From Sphingomonas naasensis (GTDB lineage: Bacteria; Pseudomonadota; Alphaproteobacteria; Sphingomonadales; Sphingomonadaceae), in contig NZ_SRXU01000001.1 in NCBI RefSeq assembly GCF_004792695.1, positions 434,001 through 498,000 of the forward strand: a stretch of 64,000 bases of DNA, read 5' to 3'. Position 1 is the first letter of the stretch; every line of letters starts with the position of its first letter. This document shows positions 33,709 through 42,819 of this stretch, one piece after another. Under the pieces are notes generated by a model. That model saw nothing but the letters and a program-made list of their open reading frames with translations. It did not search any database and was not told the origin of the DNA. The translations under genes were made by a program, and so were the position numbers.

Positions 33709-34776
33709 GTGCGGATCCTGCTGATCACCTCGCGCGGCTCGGGCCGGTGGGTGGTGCCCAAGGGCAATCCGATGTCGGGCAGCGCCCCCCATGTCGCCGC
33801 GGCGCAGGAAGCCGAGGAGGAAGCCGGCGTGCTCGGGCCAGTCTGCCCGACCCCGCTCGGCTCGTACCGCTATCGCAAGCTGCGCGGCAGCGGCGCGTCG
33901 CTGATGATGGACGTCGACGTCTTCCCGCTCGCGGTCACCCGCGAGCTTTCCAGCTGGAAGGAACAGCCGGAGCGCGAGCGCCGCTGGTTCACGCTGGCCG
34001 AGGCGGCGGACGCCGTCGAGGAACCCGACCTGCGCGATCTGATCCGCTCGTTCGGCGCGTCCGAGTTCAAGGCTGCAACCCAGCGCATCGGCATGCTCAA
34101 TGCCGTCGCTGAAAAATCGAGGTTAGGTCCGATGTTCGCCTGGTTTCAGCGCCTGTTGCCCCGCACGGGCAATTTCTTCGAATTGTTCGAGGCGCACGCC
34201 ACGACCGTGACGGCAGGCGCGGACGCGCTGGCGCGGCTGCTCGAGGGCGGCCCGGCGAGCAAGGAGCATGTCCGCGAGGTCATCGAGCGCGAGCACGATG
34301 CCGACACGATCACGCGCGAAGTGCTCCAGACGGTGCGCAAGACGTTCCTCACGCCGTTCGATCGCGGCGCGATCACCAGCCTGATCGGCGCGCTCGACGA
34401 TTCGATCGACGAGATGCAGGCGACCGCGAACGCAATCGCGCTCTACGAGGTCGAGAGCTTCGCGCCCGAGATGAAGGACATGGCGGCGATCATCGTCGAT
34501 GCCGCGCGCGTCACCGCCGAGGCGATGCCGCTGCTGCGCAGCGTCGCGCAGAACGCCGCGCGTCTGCACGAACTCACCGAGCGGCTCGTCCGCATGGAAG
34601 GGCATGCCGACGAGATCCATGCCGCCGGGCTCAAGCGCAGCTTCAAGGAATTCGGCGCAAGCGATACGCTCCGGTTCGTCGTCGATCGCGAGGTCTACAA
34701 GCATCTCGAGCGGATCGTGGACGCGTTCGAGGACGTCGCGAACGAGATCGACGGCATCGTGATCGATCACGCCTGA
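33709..34776 (+). CDS. Nudix hydrolase domain fused in frame to a DUF47 (PhoU-like) phosphate-transport regulator
   Basis: The frame encodes a Nudix domain (ITSRGSGRWVVPKGNP, then a Nudix box GSAPHVAAAQEAEEEAGV in which the usual Arg of REUXEE is Gln) and, from about residue 142, a full DUF47 protein (MFAWFQRLLPRTGNFFELFEAHA) of ~214 residues. Known DUF47 proteins are partners of PiT transporters, and the PiT gene follows ten bases later. The first plausible start by codon is GTG at 33709, but the open frame continues upstream through IRQIAALPYRTD, the normal Nudix first strand. An ATT at 33652 preceded by AGGA (33641-33644) may be the real start. The DUF47 part also has its own ATG at 34132 after GAGG/TAGG, so it may be made separately. 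Confidence 0.85.
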   Translation: MRILLITSRGSGRWVVPKGNPMSGSAPHVAAAQEAEEEAGVLGPVCPTPLGSYRYRKLRGSGASLMMDVDVFPLAVTRELSSWKEQPERERRWFTLAEAADAVEEPDLRDLIRSFGASEFKAATQRIGMLNAVAEKSRLGPMFAWFQRLLPRTGNFFELFEAHATTVTAGADALARLLEGGPASKEHVREVIEREHDADTITREVLQTVRKTFLTPFDRGAITSLIGALDDSIDEMQATANAIALYEVESFAPEMKDMAAIIVDAARVTAEAMPLLRSVAQNAARLHELTERLVRMEGHADEIHAAGLKRSFKEFGASDTLRFVVDREVYKHLERIVDAFEDVANEIDGIVIDHA

Positions 34777-34786
34777 TCGCCGGACC

Positions 34787-35800
34787 ATGCACGAACTCGC
34801 CTTTCCCCTGCTGGTCGGCCTGATCGCCGTCGCGCTGGCGTTCGATTTTCTCAACGGCCTGCACGACGCGGCCAATTCTATCGCTACGGTGGTCGCGACG
34901 CGCCTGCTCTCACCGGTCCAGGCCGTGGTGTTCGCGGCGGTGTTCAACTTTGCCGCCTATTTCCTCACCATCGCCATCCCCTCGCTCCATGCCGTCGCGG
35001 AGACCATCGGCAAGGGGCTGGTCGACAAGGATGTCGTCACGCCTGCCGTCATCTTCGGCGCGCTGGGCGGCGCGATGTTCTGGAACGTCCTGACCTGGAT
35101 GAAGGGCATCCCCTCGTCGAGCAGCCATGCGCTGGTCGGCGGGCTGATCGGCGCGGGCGTCGCGCATGCCGGGCTCACCGGCATCCATTGGGGCGGGCTC
35201 AACAAGACGCTGCTCGCGATCGTGCTCTCGCCGACGCTGGGCATGTTCCTCGCGATGCTGGTGATGCTGGTCAGCTCGTGGCTGCTGCGCCGCGCCACCG
35301 CGCGCACCGCCGAGCGGAGCTTCCGCAGCCTGCATCTCATCTCCTCCGCCGCCTATTCGCTGAGCCACGGCCTCAACGACGCGCAGAAGACGATGGGCAT
35401 CATCACCGTGCTGCTCTACTCGACCGGCAACCTGACCGGCGAGTTCCACGTGCCGCACTGGGTGGCGATCAGCTGCTACATCGCGATCGCGCTCGGCACG
35501 ATGACCGGCGGCTGGAAGATCATCGAAACGATGGGGTCGCGGATCACCAAGCTATCGCAGCACCAGGGATTCAGCGCCTCGCTGGCGGGCTCGATCGTGC
35601 TCTTTGCGGCTTCGGCGCTCGGCATCCCGGTCTCCACCACGCACACGATCACCGGTTCGATCATCGGCGCCGGAACGGCACGGCGCGCCTCTGCGGTCCG
35701 CTGGGGCGTGGCGCGCAGCGTGGTGACGGCATGGGTGATCACCATCCCCGCCTCGGCGCTGGTCGGCGCCGGCTTCTATGCCGTGACTTTGCTGTTCTAG
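34787..35800 (+). CDS. pitA: inorganic phosphate transporter, PiT family
   Basis: A 337-residue inner-membrane protein with about ten hydrophobic segments. The duplicated PiT signature is visible: FDFLNGLHDAANSIATVVATR near the N-terminus and SHGLNDAQKTMGII in the second half, plus GIPSSSSHALVGGLIGA and GIPVSTTHTITGSIIGAG, the paired Thr/Ser loops that line the pathway. PiT proteins carry metal-phosphate with protons at low affinity. It lies ten bases after the DUF47 gene, the usual partner, so the two are one operon. Confidence 0.95.
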   Translation: MHELAFPLLVGLIAVALAFDFLNGLHDAANSIATVVATRLLSPVQAVVFAAVFNFAAYFLTIAIPSLHAVAETIGKGLVDKDVVTPAVIFGALGGAMFWNVLTWMKGIPSSSSHALVGGLIGAGVAHAGLTGIHWGGLNKTLLAIVLSPTLGMFLAMLVMLVSSWLLRRATARTAERSFRSLHLISSAAYSLSHGLNDAQKTMGIITVLLYSTGNLTGEFHVPHWVAISCYIAIALGTMTGGWKIIETMGSRITKLSQHQGFSASLAGSIVLFAASALGIPVSTTHTITGSIIGAGTARRASAVRWGVARSVVTAWVITIPASALVGAGFYAVTLLF

Positions 35801-36073
35801 GTCGTGAGCCGATAAACGGCCTTTATGCGAGCAATGGCTGAGCAGCCGACATCGGGTGGTTAGCTGCCGTAGGCTTTTCATGAGCAAATGGACGCTTGCT
35901 GCCAGTCGGGCAGCTGTATGCCCATATGGCCGTCTGCACTCGGCTTTCGACCGTACGGAACCGACCGGAGGCTTGTCGAAAGCGGGCGCTCGTCGTCCGT
36001 CCCGCGAATTGTACCCGTCGTGAAATGCTGCCACTATCCATTTGGGATGGCGCGCTGAAAGCAAGGGAAGACG

Positions 36074-36451
36074 ATGCGAGAGCCACGAAGTCTGGCGGTC
36101 TTCATAACGGGCCTCGCCTGTTTGGCGACTTCGTTGTACCTTTTAACGATTTGGATAGACCCTTGGACGTTCGGCTCACCACCTCCTCATAACTTCATGA
36201 ATCTGGATAATGTAAAATCCGTCGCCACCAATACACGTTTTTTAAATATTCGCAACGCGCCACTATTGCTATTCGGATTGGCGATCGCACTCGTTCCTAT
36301 ATTGTCGGCAGTTACCACGCTTGGTTCTCTAACGATTCTGGCCGCGCTATGGCTGGCTCCATCCTTCAGGTATTTTCGTGCGGCTTCGATATGCTTTTCG
36401 ATTCTCGTACTATGGCAATGCTTTGTCCTGCTCATGTTTTATCTCGCTTGA
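36074..36451 (+). CDS. small integral membrane protein of unknown function
   Basis: A 125-residue protein with three or four hydrophobic segments (AVFITGLACLATSLYLLTIW, APLLLFGLAIALVPIL, LTILAALWLAP, ICFSILVLWQCFVLLMFYL). GGAAG lies just upstream of the ATG. The gene and the ~270 bp before it are distinctly less GC-rich than the surroundings and use codons that neighbours avoid (ATA, TTA, AAT), suggesting acquisition by transfer. The upstream 35801-36073 interval shows no gene that I can support. Confidence 0.65.
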   Translation: MREPRSLAVFITGLACLATSLYLLTIWIDPWTFGSPPPHNFMNLDNVKSVATNTRFLNIRNAPLLLFGLAIALVPILSAVTTLGSLTILAALWLAPSFRYFRAASICFSILVLWQCFVLLMFYLA

Positions 36452-36596
36452 CCGGGAGACGGATGAGCGCGCTTCCGTCCGCCATCGCAACAGCGACGAC
36501 GATCCAGGATCGGTTCAGCTTTCAGTATTGCGGTCGTCCGTCGAAATTTTCGGCCAGCGGGGCATTTGCTGACAGCTGCTTTCCATGAGTCCCGGC

Positions 36597-37556
36597 CTAG
36601 CCGCCCGGCCCGCGCTGCGCGCGGCACTGGCTCGGCGTCTGCCCGAAGCGCGCCCGGAACAGCCGGCTGAAATGCGCCGCGTCGCTGAAGCCGAGCCGAT
36701 CGGCGATCCCGCCGATGCGCTCTTCGTTGCCCGGATCGAGCAGCGCCTGCCGCGCGGCATCGAGCCGCGTGTTGCGGATATAGGTCTGGACGCCGCCTTC
36801 CTTCTCGAACAGCCGGTGGAGCGTGCTTCGCGACACTTTCAGCCGGCGGCAGAGATTGGCGACGCTGAGCGAGGGCGATTCGAGATTCGCGCGAACTTCC
36901 TCGCGGGCGCGCGCCGCGGCGCCGCGGGGCGGCGGGGGCGTCCCGTCCTCGGCGCCGGTCGCCGCATGGACCGCGACCACCAGCAGATCGAGCAACGTCC
37001 GGGCGAGCCGCGGCGCATCCTCGGCAGCGATCAGCTGCAGGCTCTCGCTGAGCTTCACCAGATGCGCGTGGAGCAGCGAAGCCTCGTCGCGTCCGATCAC
37101 GACACCGTGCAGCGCGGCGACCGCGCCGAGCTGCGATTCGGCGAGCGCGCGCGGAATCGCCAACTGGATCGAACGGGCGATCGACATCGTCATCGTCACC
37201 GGCTGGGTGAGATCGAACAACAGGATCTCGCCGTCGCGCAGCGCGAATTCGCGGCTGCGCGCGGTGCCACGCATCTCGCCTTCGAGCATCACCCCCACGC
37301 CGAGGATGTCGATGCCGTCCGAAGCGATCCGCTCCGCCGTCCGCTGGAGCTGCCGCGCCGTCCCGTGCGAATAGGAAACGATGATCCCGTCAAGCGCGAT
37401 ATTCTCCGCCGAAGTGGAGAAAGGTCCGATCGGCGTCGAGTCGAACAGGCCGGCGATGCTCGGAAAGCCGCGGCTCGACCATGTTTCATGACGTTCGGCG
37501 GGAGGAATGCTTGCCGTGGAATAACGGACGGGCTCGATGCCCCGTCTGACCCCCAT
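36597..37556 (-). CDS. AraC-family transcriptional regulator
   Basis: A 319-residue regulator. The N-terminal ~190 residues resemble the AraC-binding-like sensor fold (DGEILLFDLTQPVTMTM is the typical strand). The C-terminal ~95 residues hold two helix-turn-helix motifs: LSVANLCRRLKVSRSTLHRLFEKEGGVQTYIRNTRLDAARQAL and IGGIADRLGFSDAAHFSRLFRARFGQTPSQCR, the AraC signature. Divergent from the alpha-L-fucosidase gene across ~200 bp, which makes that gene a likely target. Confidence 0.92.
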   Translation of the reverse strand: MGVRRGIEPVRYSTASIPPAERHETWSSRGFPSIAGLFDSTPIGPFSTSAENIALDGIIVSYSHGTARQLQRTAERIASDGIDILGVGVMLEGEMRGTARSREFALRDGEILLFDLTQPVTMTMSIARSIQLAIPRALAESQLGAVAALHGVVIGRDEASLLHAHLVKLSESLQLIAAEDAPRLARTLLDLLVVAVHAATGAEDGTPPPPRGAAARAREEVRANLESPSLSVANLCRRLKVSRSTLHRLFEKEGGVQTYIRNTRLDAARQALLDPGNEERIGGIADRLGFSDAAHFSRLFRARFGQTPSQCRAQRGPGG

Positions 37557-37762
37557 AGATACGCTCCGACTCCTGCAGGAACGCCTGCGAGGAACGCATG
37601 CTATTCCGGATACTTAATGAGCGTTTTACATCAAAATATGCGGTAAGAAACAGCGTCTCGCCGGCATCGCACGAAATTTTGGGACAGTCGCGGCAGCTTG
37701 TCAGCCGCGGCGGGTTTGGCTAGCATTCCTGAAAAAATTTTCATAAGCGAAAAGGCGGGGAT

Positions 37763-39376
37763 ATGCGGGTTACGCGACGGCAGGCGCTCGGTAGCTTCGC
37801 GGGCGGAACCGCTGCCGCACTGGCTTCGCCCGCCGCCGCGGAACTTGCCCCCGATTGGTCCAGCCTCGCAGGCGCCTTCCGCGTGCCCGACTGGTTCCGC
37901 GACGCCAAGTTCGGCATCTGGGCGCACTGGAGCGCGCAATGCGTGCCCGAGTTCGGCGACTGGTACGGCCGCCAGATGTATATCCAGGGCAATCCTTTCT
38001 ACGAGCATCATCTCAAGCACTATGGCCACCCGGCGGACCGGGGGTTCCTCGAGATCGAGAATGCGTGGAAGGCCGAGAATTGGGACCCCGAACATCTGAT
38101 CGGGCTCTACAAGGCCGCGGGCGCACGCTATTTCATGGCACTCGCCAATCATCACGACAATCTCGACACGTTCGACAGCAGGCATCACGCCTGGAACACG
38201 GTGCGCGTCGGCCCGAAGCGCGACATCATCGGGACATGGGAGAAGGTCGCACGCGCGCACGGGCTGCGCTTCGCCGTCTCCAATCACAGCGCGCACGCCT
38301 GGCACTGGTGGCAGACCGCCTATGGCTATGACGCCGAGGGCCCGCGCGCCGGCGAGCGCTACGATGCGTTCAGGCTGACCAAAGCCGACGGTGCCGGCAC
38401 CTGGTGGGACGGGCTCGATCCGCAGGAACTCTATACCGGTCCCGCGATGGTGCCCCCCGACGGGATCGCGAGCGCACAGGCGATGCGCGACTGGCACGAC
38501 GTCCATAGCGGCCGCTGGATGGAGTTCGCCCCGCCCGAGAACCCGCATCACGTCGCCAAATGGCTGCTCCGCCAGCAGGACCTCGTCGAGAAATACCGCC
38601 CCGACATGGTCTATTTCGACGATTCGGGATTGCCCTTCGGCAGCGTCGGCATCGCGGCGCTGGCGCATTATTATCGCCAGAGCATCGCCCGTGACGGCCG
38701 GATCGAGGTCGTCGCCACCGCCAAGCTGCTCACGCCCTATCAGCGCACCGCGCTCGTCGAGGATGTCGAGCGCGGGGTCAGCGACCGGTTGCGCGAGGAG
38801 CCATGGCAGACCTGCACCTGCATCGGGGACTGGCACTATAATCGCGCGCGCTACGAGCAGAAATCCTATGTGCCGGCGGCCAGGGTCATCCAGCGCCTGT
38901 GCGATATCGTCTCGAAGAACGGCAATCTGCTGCTCTCGATACCGGTGCGCGGCGACGGCACGATCGATAGCGAGGAGGAGAAGATTCTCGCCGGCATCAC
39001 GCGCTGGATGCGGCGTAACGGCGACGCGGCGATCTTCGGCTCGCGGCCGTGGCGGACCTATGGCGAAGGCCCGACCAAGGTCGTCGGCGGAGGCTTCAAC
39101 GAGGGCAAGACCGAGTTCACCGCCGACGATGTCCGTTTCACCACGCGCAAGGGCGCGCTCTACGCCGCGCTGCTGGAATGGCCGGAGCACCCCGTGACGA
39201 TCGTCTCGCTGGGCAAGGCGGCGCTGCCCGATGCGACGATAGAGCGCGTGACGCTGGTGGGCGGCGGACACGTGGCGTTCGAACGCGGGGAGGCAGGCCT
39301 GACGGTCACACTGCCGCGGGGTGGCCCCGACGATTTCGTCCCGGTGATACGAATCGAAGGCCGCGGACTGGTATAA
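37763..39376 (+). CDS. GH29 alpha-L-fucosidase-like glycoside hydrolase, Tat-exported
   Basis: A 537-residue enzyme. The first ~26 residues are a twin-arginine signal (TRRQALGSFAGGTAAALA, then AxA). GH29 hallmarks follow: KFGIWAHWSAQCVPEFGDWYGRQMY near 49-73, the Lys/His-rich GARYFMALANHHDN (120-133), and the catalytic aspartate region DMVYFDDSG at 281-289, where the nucleophile of the family lies. The C-terminal beta domain covers roughly 380-537. It should release fucose or a related deoxy-sugar in the periplasm. AAGGCGGGG before the ATG gives a good ribosome binding site. No fucose catabolism genes are adjacent. Confidence 0.88.
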   Translation: MRVTRRQALGSFAGGTAAALASPAAAELAPDWSSLAGAFRVPDWFRDAKFGIWAHWSAQCVPEFGDWYGRQMYIQGNPFYEHHLKHYGHPADRGFLEIENAWKAENWDPEHLIGLYKAAGARYFMALANHHDNLDTFDSRHHAWNTVRVGPKRDIIGTWEKVARAHGLRFAVSNHSAHAWHWWQTAYGYDAEGPRAGERYDAFRLTKADGAGTWWDGLDPQELYTGPAMVPPDGIASAQAMRDWHDVHSGRWMEFAPPENPHHVAKWLLRQQDLVEKYRPDMVYFDDSGLPFGSVGIAALAHYYRQSIARDGRIEVVATAKLLTPYQRTALVEDVERGVSDRLREEPWQTCTCIGDWHYNRARYEQKSYVPAARVIQRLCDIVSKNGNLLLSIPVRGDGTIDSEEEKILAGITRWMRRNGDAAIFGSRPWRTYGEGPTKVVGGGFNEGKTEFTADDVRFTTRKGALYAALLEWPEHPVTIVSLGKAALPDATIERVTLVGGGHVAFERGEAGLTVTLPRGGPDDFVPVIRIEGRGLV

Positions 39377-39382
39377 CTACCC

Positions 39383-39458
39383 GTGCTCCGGCGAAGGCCG
39401 GAGCGCTGGCCGCCAGCGAACCGCCCGTTCTCCAGCGCTCCGGCCTTCGCCGGAGCAC
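39383..39458. terminator. inverted repeat between convergent genes, likely bidirectional terminator
   Basis: Perfect 27-bp arms at 39383-39409 and 39432-39458 with a 22-base loop. Each arm is itself a small hairpin of the CTCCGG-CGAAGG-CCGGAG type, a short palindrome common in sphingomonad and caulobacter intergenic DNA. It lies between the convergent fucosidase and pccA stops, six bases from each, so transcripts from both sides would fold into it. There is no clear T-run. Confidence 0.8.
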
Positions 39459-39464
39459 AATGGC

Positions 39465-41582
39465 CTATTCGAACTCGAGGATTGCCGCGTCGACGGCGAG
39501 GCTCTCGCCGGGCGCGAAATTGGCGGCCTTGACCACCCCTGCCCGCTCGGCGCGCAGGATGTTCTCCATCTTCATCGCCTCGACTACCGCGAGCGGCTGC
39601 CCCGCCTCGACCTTGTCGCCGGGCGCGACATGGAGCCGGGTGAGCAGCCCCGGCATCGGCGCGAGCAGGAAGCGGCTCATGTCGGGCGGGATCTTCTCGA
39701 TCATGTGCTTCGCCAGCTCGCCGGTCCGCGTGTCATAGGCCTTGGCGACGTGCGTGGCGCCGTGCGTGGTCAGGCGCCAGTTCACGCCGGTGCGAGATAC
39801 GCCCACGGTGAGGGGTTCGCCGTCGATCATCGCCTCGAACAGGGGCGAGCCCGGTTCCCAGCTGACGATGATTTCAGCGCTCTCCGGCGCGTTTTCCGCA
39901 TTATACAGGACGTGATAGCTGCCGCTATCATGGCTCCAGTGACCCGAGACCACGATCTCGAAACGCTCCCCGTCGATCAACACCGTCCAGTTACCATGGG
40001 CCACGGGGGCGCCGGCAAGCTGGCCGGAGATCGCATGGGTCTTCTGGCGCCGGATGTCCGCGATAACGCCCGCCACCCCGGCAAGCTTGCGCAGTAGCTC
40101 GGGCGACGCCGGCGCCCCATGGAAGCCCTCGGGATACTCCTCTGCGATGAAGCCGGTGGTCAGCCCCCCTTCGCGGAAACGCGGATGCTGCATGATCGCC
40201 GAGAGGAAATCGATATTGTGGCCGATGCCTTCGATCCGGAACCGGTCGAGTGCCGCGATCTGCTTGTCGATCGCCTTCTCGCGCGTCTCGGCCCAGGTGA
40301 CCAGCTTGGCGATCATCGGGTCGTAGAACATCGATATCTCGCTGCCTTCGCTCACGCCGTCATCGACACGTACGCCTTCGGATAGCGCCTCGGGGGTCAG
40401 CACGTCGGCATGCGCGCGCAGTTCGTCGGGATAGCCTTCGCTATAGACTCGCAGGAAAGTCTGTGGGCCACCATCTGCCTGCGCACGCGGCGGGCGATAG
40501 CGCACCAGCCGCCCGGTGGAGGGCAGGAAGCCGCGATAGGGATCCTCGGCATAGACCCGGTTCTCGATCGACCAGCCGTTGATCTTCACGTCCGCCTGCG
40601 TGAAGCCCAGCTTCTCGCCCGCCGCCACCCGGATCATCTGCTCGACCAGATCGAGCCCCGTGATCTCCTCGGTCACCGGATGCTCCACCTGCAGCCGGGT
40701 GTTCATCTCGAGGAAGTAGAAGCCTTCGCCGGTGGTGTCGGCGCCGCTGACGATCAGCTCGACCGTGCCCGCCGAATAATAGCCGACCGCCCGCGCCAGC
40801 GCGACCGCCTGCTCGCCCATCGCCTTGCGCATCGTCGGCGTGACGAACGGCGACGGCGCCTCTTCGACCACCTTCTGGTGGCGCCGCTGGATCGAGCATT
40901 CGCGCTCGTTGAGATAGAGGATGTTGCCGTGCTGGTCGCCGAGCACCTGAATCTCGATGTGCCGCGGGCTCTCGATGAACTTCTCGATGAACACGCGGTC
41001 GTCGCCGAAGCTCGCCAGCCCCTCGCGCTTGGTCGCCTCGAAGCCCTCACGGACGTCCTGCTCGCTATAGGCCAGCCGCATCCCCTTGCCGCCGCCGCCG
41101 GCCGAGGCCTTCATCATCACCGGATAGCCGATCTCGGTGGCGATCCGCACGGCATGCTCGGTATCGTCGATCTCGCCGACAAAGCCGGGAACGACGTTGA
41201 CGCCCGCCGCCTTGGCGAGTTTCTTGGACTCGATCTTGTCGCCCATCGCCGCGATCGCGTTCGGCGGCGGGCCGACGAACGCGATCCCCGCCTCGGCACA
41301 GGCGCGCGCGAAGCTTTCGCGCTCGGACAGGAAGCCGTAGCCCGGATGGATGCAGTCCGCCCCGGTCTCCTTCGCCGCGAGCAGGATCAGCTCGGCCTTG
41401 AGATAGCTCTCCGCCGCCGGTGCCGGCCCGAGCCGCACGGCCTCGTCGGCGATCAGCACATGCGGCGCGCGCGCATCCGCGTCCGAATAGACCGCGACGG
41501 TGGCGATCCCCATCTTCTTGGCGGTGCGCATCACCCGGCAGGCGATCTCGCCCCGATTGGCGACCAGGATCTTCTTGAACAT
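39465..41582 (-). CDS. pccA: propionyl/acetyl-CoA carboxylase alpha subunit (biotin carboxylase plus biotin carrier)
   Basis: A 705-residue subunit. The N-terminal biotin carboxylase domain has VANRGEIACRVMRTA, the glycine-rich loop KASAGGGGKGMRLAY (158-172), HIEIQVLGDQHGN (208-220), RECSIQRRHQKVVEEAPS and EMNTRLQVEHPVTE. The C-terminal biotin carrier ends in VEAMKMEN with the biotinylated lysine. A ~37-residue stretch at 367-403 (between RYRPPR and VRVDDGV) is not usual in the family. It is the last gene of the propionate operon; pccB is at the other end, so the carboxylase subunits bracket the cluster. It makes methylmalonyl-CoA from propionyl-CoA. Confidence 0.95.
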   Translation of the reverse strand: MFKKILVANRGEIACRVMRTAKKMGIATVAVYSDADARAPHVLIADEAVRLGPAPAAESYLKAELILLAAKETGADCIHPGYGFLSERESFARACAEAGIAFVGPPPNAIAAMGDKIESKKLAKAAGVNVVPGFVGEIDDTEHAVRIATEIGYPVMMKASAGGGGKGMRLAYSEQDVREGFEATKREGLASFGDDRVFIEKFIESPRHIEIQVLGDQHGNILYLNERECSIQRRHQKVVEEAPSPFVTPTMRKAMGEQAVALARAVGYYSAGTVELIVSGADTTGEGFYFLEMNTRLQVEHPVTEEITGLDLVEQMIRVAAGEKLGFTQADVKINGWSIENRVYAEDPYRGFLPSTGRLVRYRPPRAQADGGPQTFLRVYSEGYPDELRAHADVLTPEALSEGVRVDDGVSEGSEISMFYDPMIAKLVTWAETREKAIDKQIAALDRFRIEGIGHNIDFLSAIMQHPRFREGGLTTGFIAEEYPEGFHGAPASPELLRKLAGVAGVIADIRRQKTHAISGQLAGAPVAHGNWTVLIDGERFEIVVSGHWSHDSGSYHVLYNAENAPESAEIIVSWEPGSPLFEAMIDGEPLTVGVSRTGVNWRLTTHGATHVAKAYDTRTGELAKHMIEKIPPDMSRFLLAPMPGLLTRLHVAPGDKVEAGQPLAVVEAMKMENILRAERAGVVKAANFAPGESLAVDAAILEFE

Positions 41583-41830
41583 TATTTTCCCGCCGATTTT
41601 GAATTTGGAAGGAGGATAAGCACAGCCAAAATGAGTACCGCTGCGGCAAAGAAGATCATCAGTCCGTTTTCACGATACTCTTGCAGACTGCGGCAGTTTC
41701 CGCCTGCCTCCGCGAGGCCGCAATTAGAGGCTGCCAAATCGCGCCAATACCGGACAGTCCGCTCGAAAGCGATGCAGAGTGCCGCGAGCGCGGTCAGTGA
41801 GAAGACCCGCTTGATCAGGCCGCTCTTCAC
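41582..41830 (-). CDS. small membrane protein of unknown function
   Basis: An 82-residue protein with an N-terminal hydrophobic segment ([14 protein letters not shown]), a loop with two cysteines ([11 protein letters not shown]), and a C-terminal segment ([18 protein letters not shown]). Both ends overlap their neighbours (ATGA with bioB, TAATG with pccA), so it is translationally coupled. Less GC-rich than the flanking genes. Function not known. Confidence 0.65.
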   Translation of the reverse strand: MKSGLIKRVFSLTALAALCIAFERTVRYWRDLAASNCGLAEAGGNCRSLQEYRENGLMIFFAAAVLILAVLILLPNSKSAGK

Positions 41831-42819
41831 TCGGCCGCCTCCAGCTCCACCTTTATCTCCGCCTGCATCGGCTTGACGCCCAGCCTTGCGAACAGCGCCG
41901 CGTCCTTGTCGTCGCCGGCGTTACCCGCGGTGAGCAGCTTGTCGCCGGTGAAGATCGAATTGGCGCCGGCCAGGAAGCATAGCGCCTGGGTCGAATCGCT
42001 CATGCTCTCGCGCCCAGCCGACAGCCGCACCATCGACTCCGGCATCGTGATCCGCGCCACCGCGATCGTGCGGACGAATTCGATATCGTCGATCTTGGCG
42101 AGCGGCGTATCCGCCAGCATGTCGCCGAGCACCGTACCCTTCACCGGCACCAAAGCATTCACCGGTACGCTCTCGGGATGCCGTGGCAGCGTCGCCAGCG
42201 CGTGGATGAAGCCGACCCGGTCGGCGCGGGTCTCGCCCATCCCGACGATCCCGCCGCAGCACACGTTGATCCCCGCCTCGCGGACATGCTCGAGCGTATC
42301 GAGCCGCTCCTCGAAGCTGCGCGTGGTGATCACCTCGCCATAGCGCTCGGGCGAGGTATCGATATTGTGGTTGTAGTAATCGAGCCCGGCATCGGCGAGC
42401 ATGCCCGCCTGCTTCTCGCTGAGCATTCCCAGCGTCATACAGGTCTCCATCCCCATCTGGCGCACGCCCTGCACCATCTCGACGATGGCGGGCATGTCGC
42501 GGTCCTTGGGGTTGCGCCACGCCGCGCCCATGCAGAAGCGCGACGAGCCATTGTCCTTCGCCTGCGCCGCCGCCTGCAGCACCGCGCGGACGTCCATCAA
42601 TTTGGTCGCCTTGAGCCCGGTCTCGGCATGCACCGACTGGTTGCAATAGCCGCAATCCTCGGGGCAGCCGCCGGTCTTGATCGAAAGCAGCGTCGAAAGC
42701 TGGACTTCATTGGCCGCGTGATTGGCTCGGTGAACCTCAGCGGCACGGAACACGAGCTCGGTGAAGGGAAGATCGAACAATGCGGCGATCTCGTCGCGGG
42801 TCCAGTCGGTACGGGTCAT
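41827..42819 (-). CDS. bioB: biotin synthase
   Basis: A 330-residue radical-SAM enzyme. The cluster motif is [10 protein letters not shown] with Cys52, Cys56 and Cys59. Other family signatures: [46 protein letters not shown] and LSAGRESM. It inserts sulfur into dethiobiotin. The rest of the biotin pathway is not in this window. Placing bioB one small gene upstream of the biotin-carrying pccA in the same transcript links cofactor supply to carboxylase demand. Confidence 0.97.
   Translation of the reverse strand: MTRTDWTRDEIAALFDLPFTELVFRAAEVHRANHAANEVQLSTLLSIKTGGCPEDCGYCNQSVHAETGLKATKLMDVRAVLQAAAQAKDNGSSRFCMGAAWRNPKDRDMPAIVEMVQGVRQMGMETCMTLGMLSEKQAGMLADAGLDYYNHNIDTSPERYGEVITTRSFEERLDTLEHVREAGINVCCGGIVGMGETRADRVGFIHALATLPRHPESVPVNALVPVKGTVLGDMLADTPLAKIDDIEFVRTIAVARITMPESMVRLSAGRESMSDSTQALCFLAGANSIFTGDKLLTAGNAGDDKDAALFARLGVKPMQAEIKVELEAAE

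Noticed and set aside
36349..36588. Short plus-strand frames overlapping the end of the small membrane gene.
   Set aside because: They overlap a better-supported gene, lack ribosome binding sites and have no domain features.
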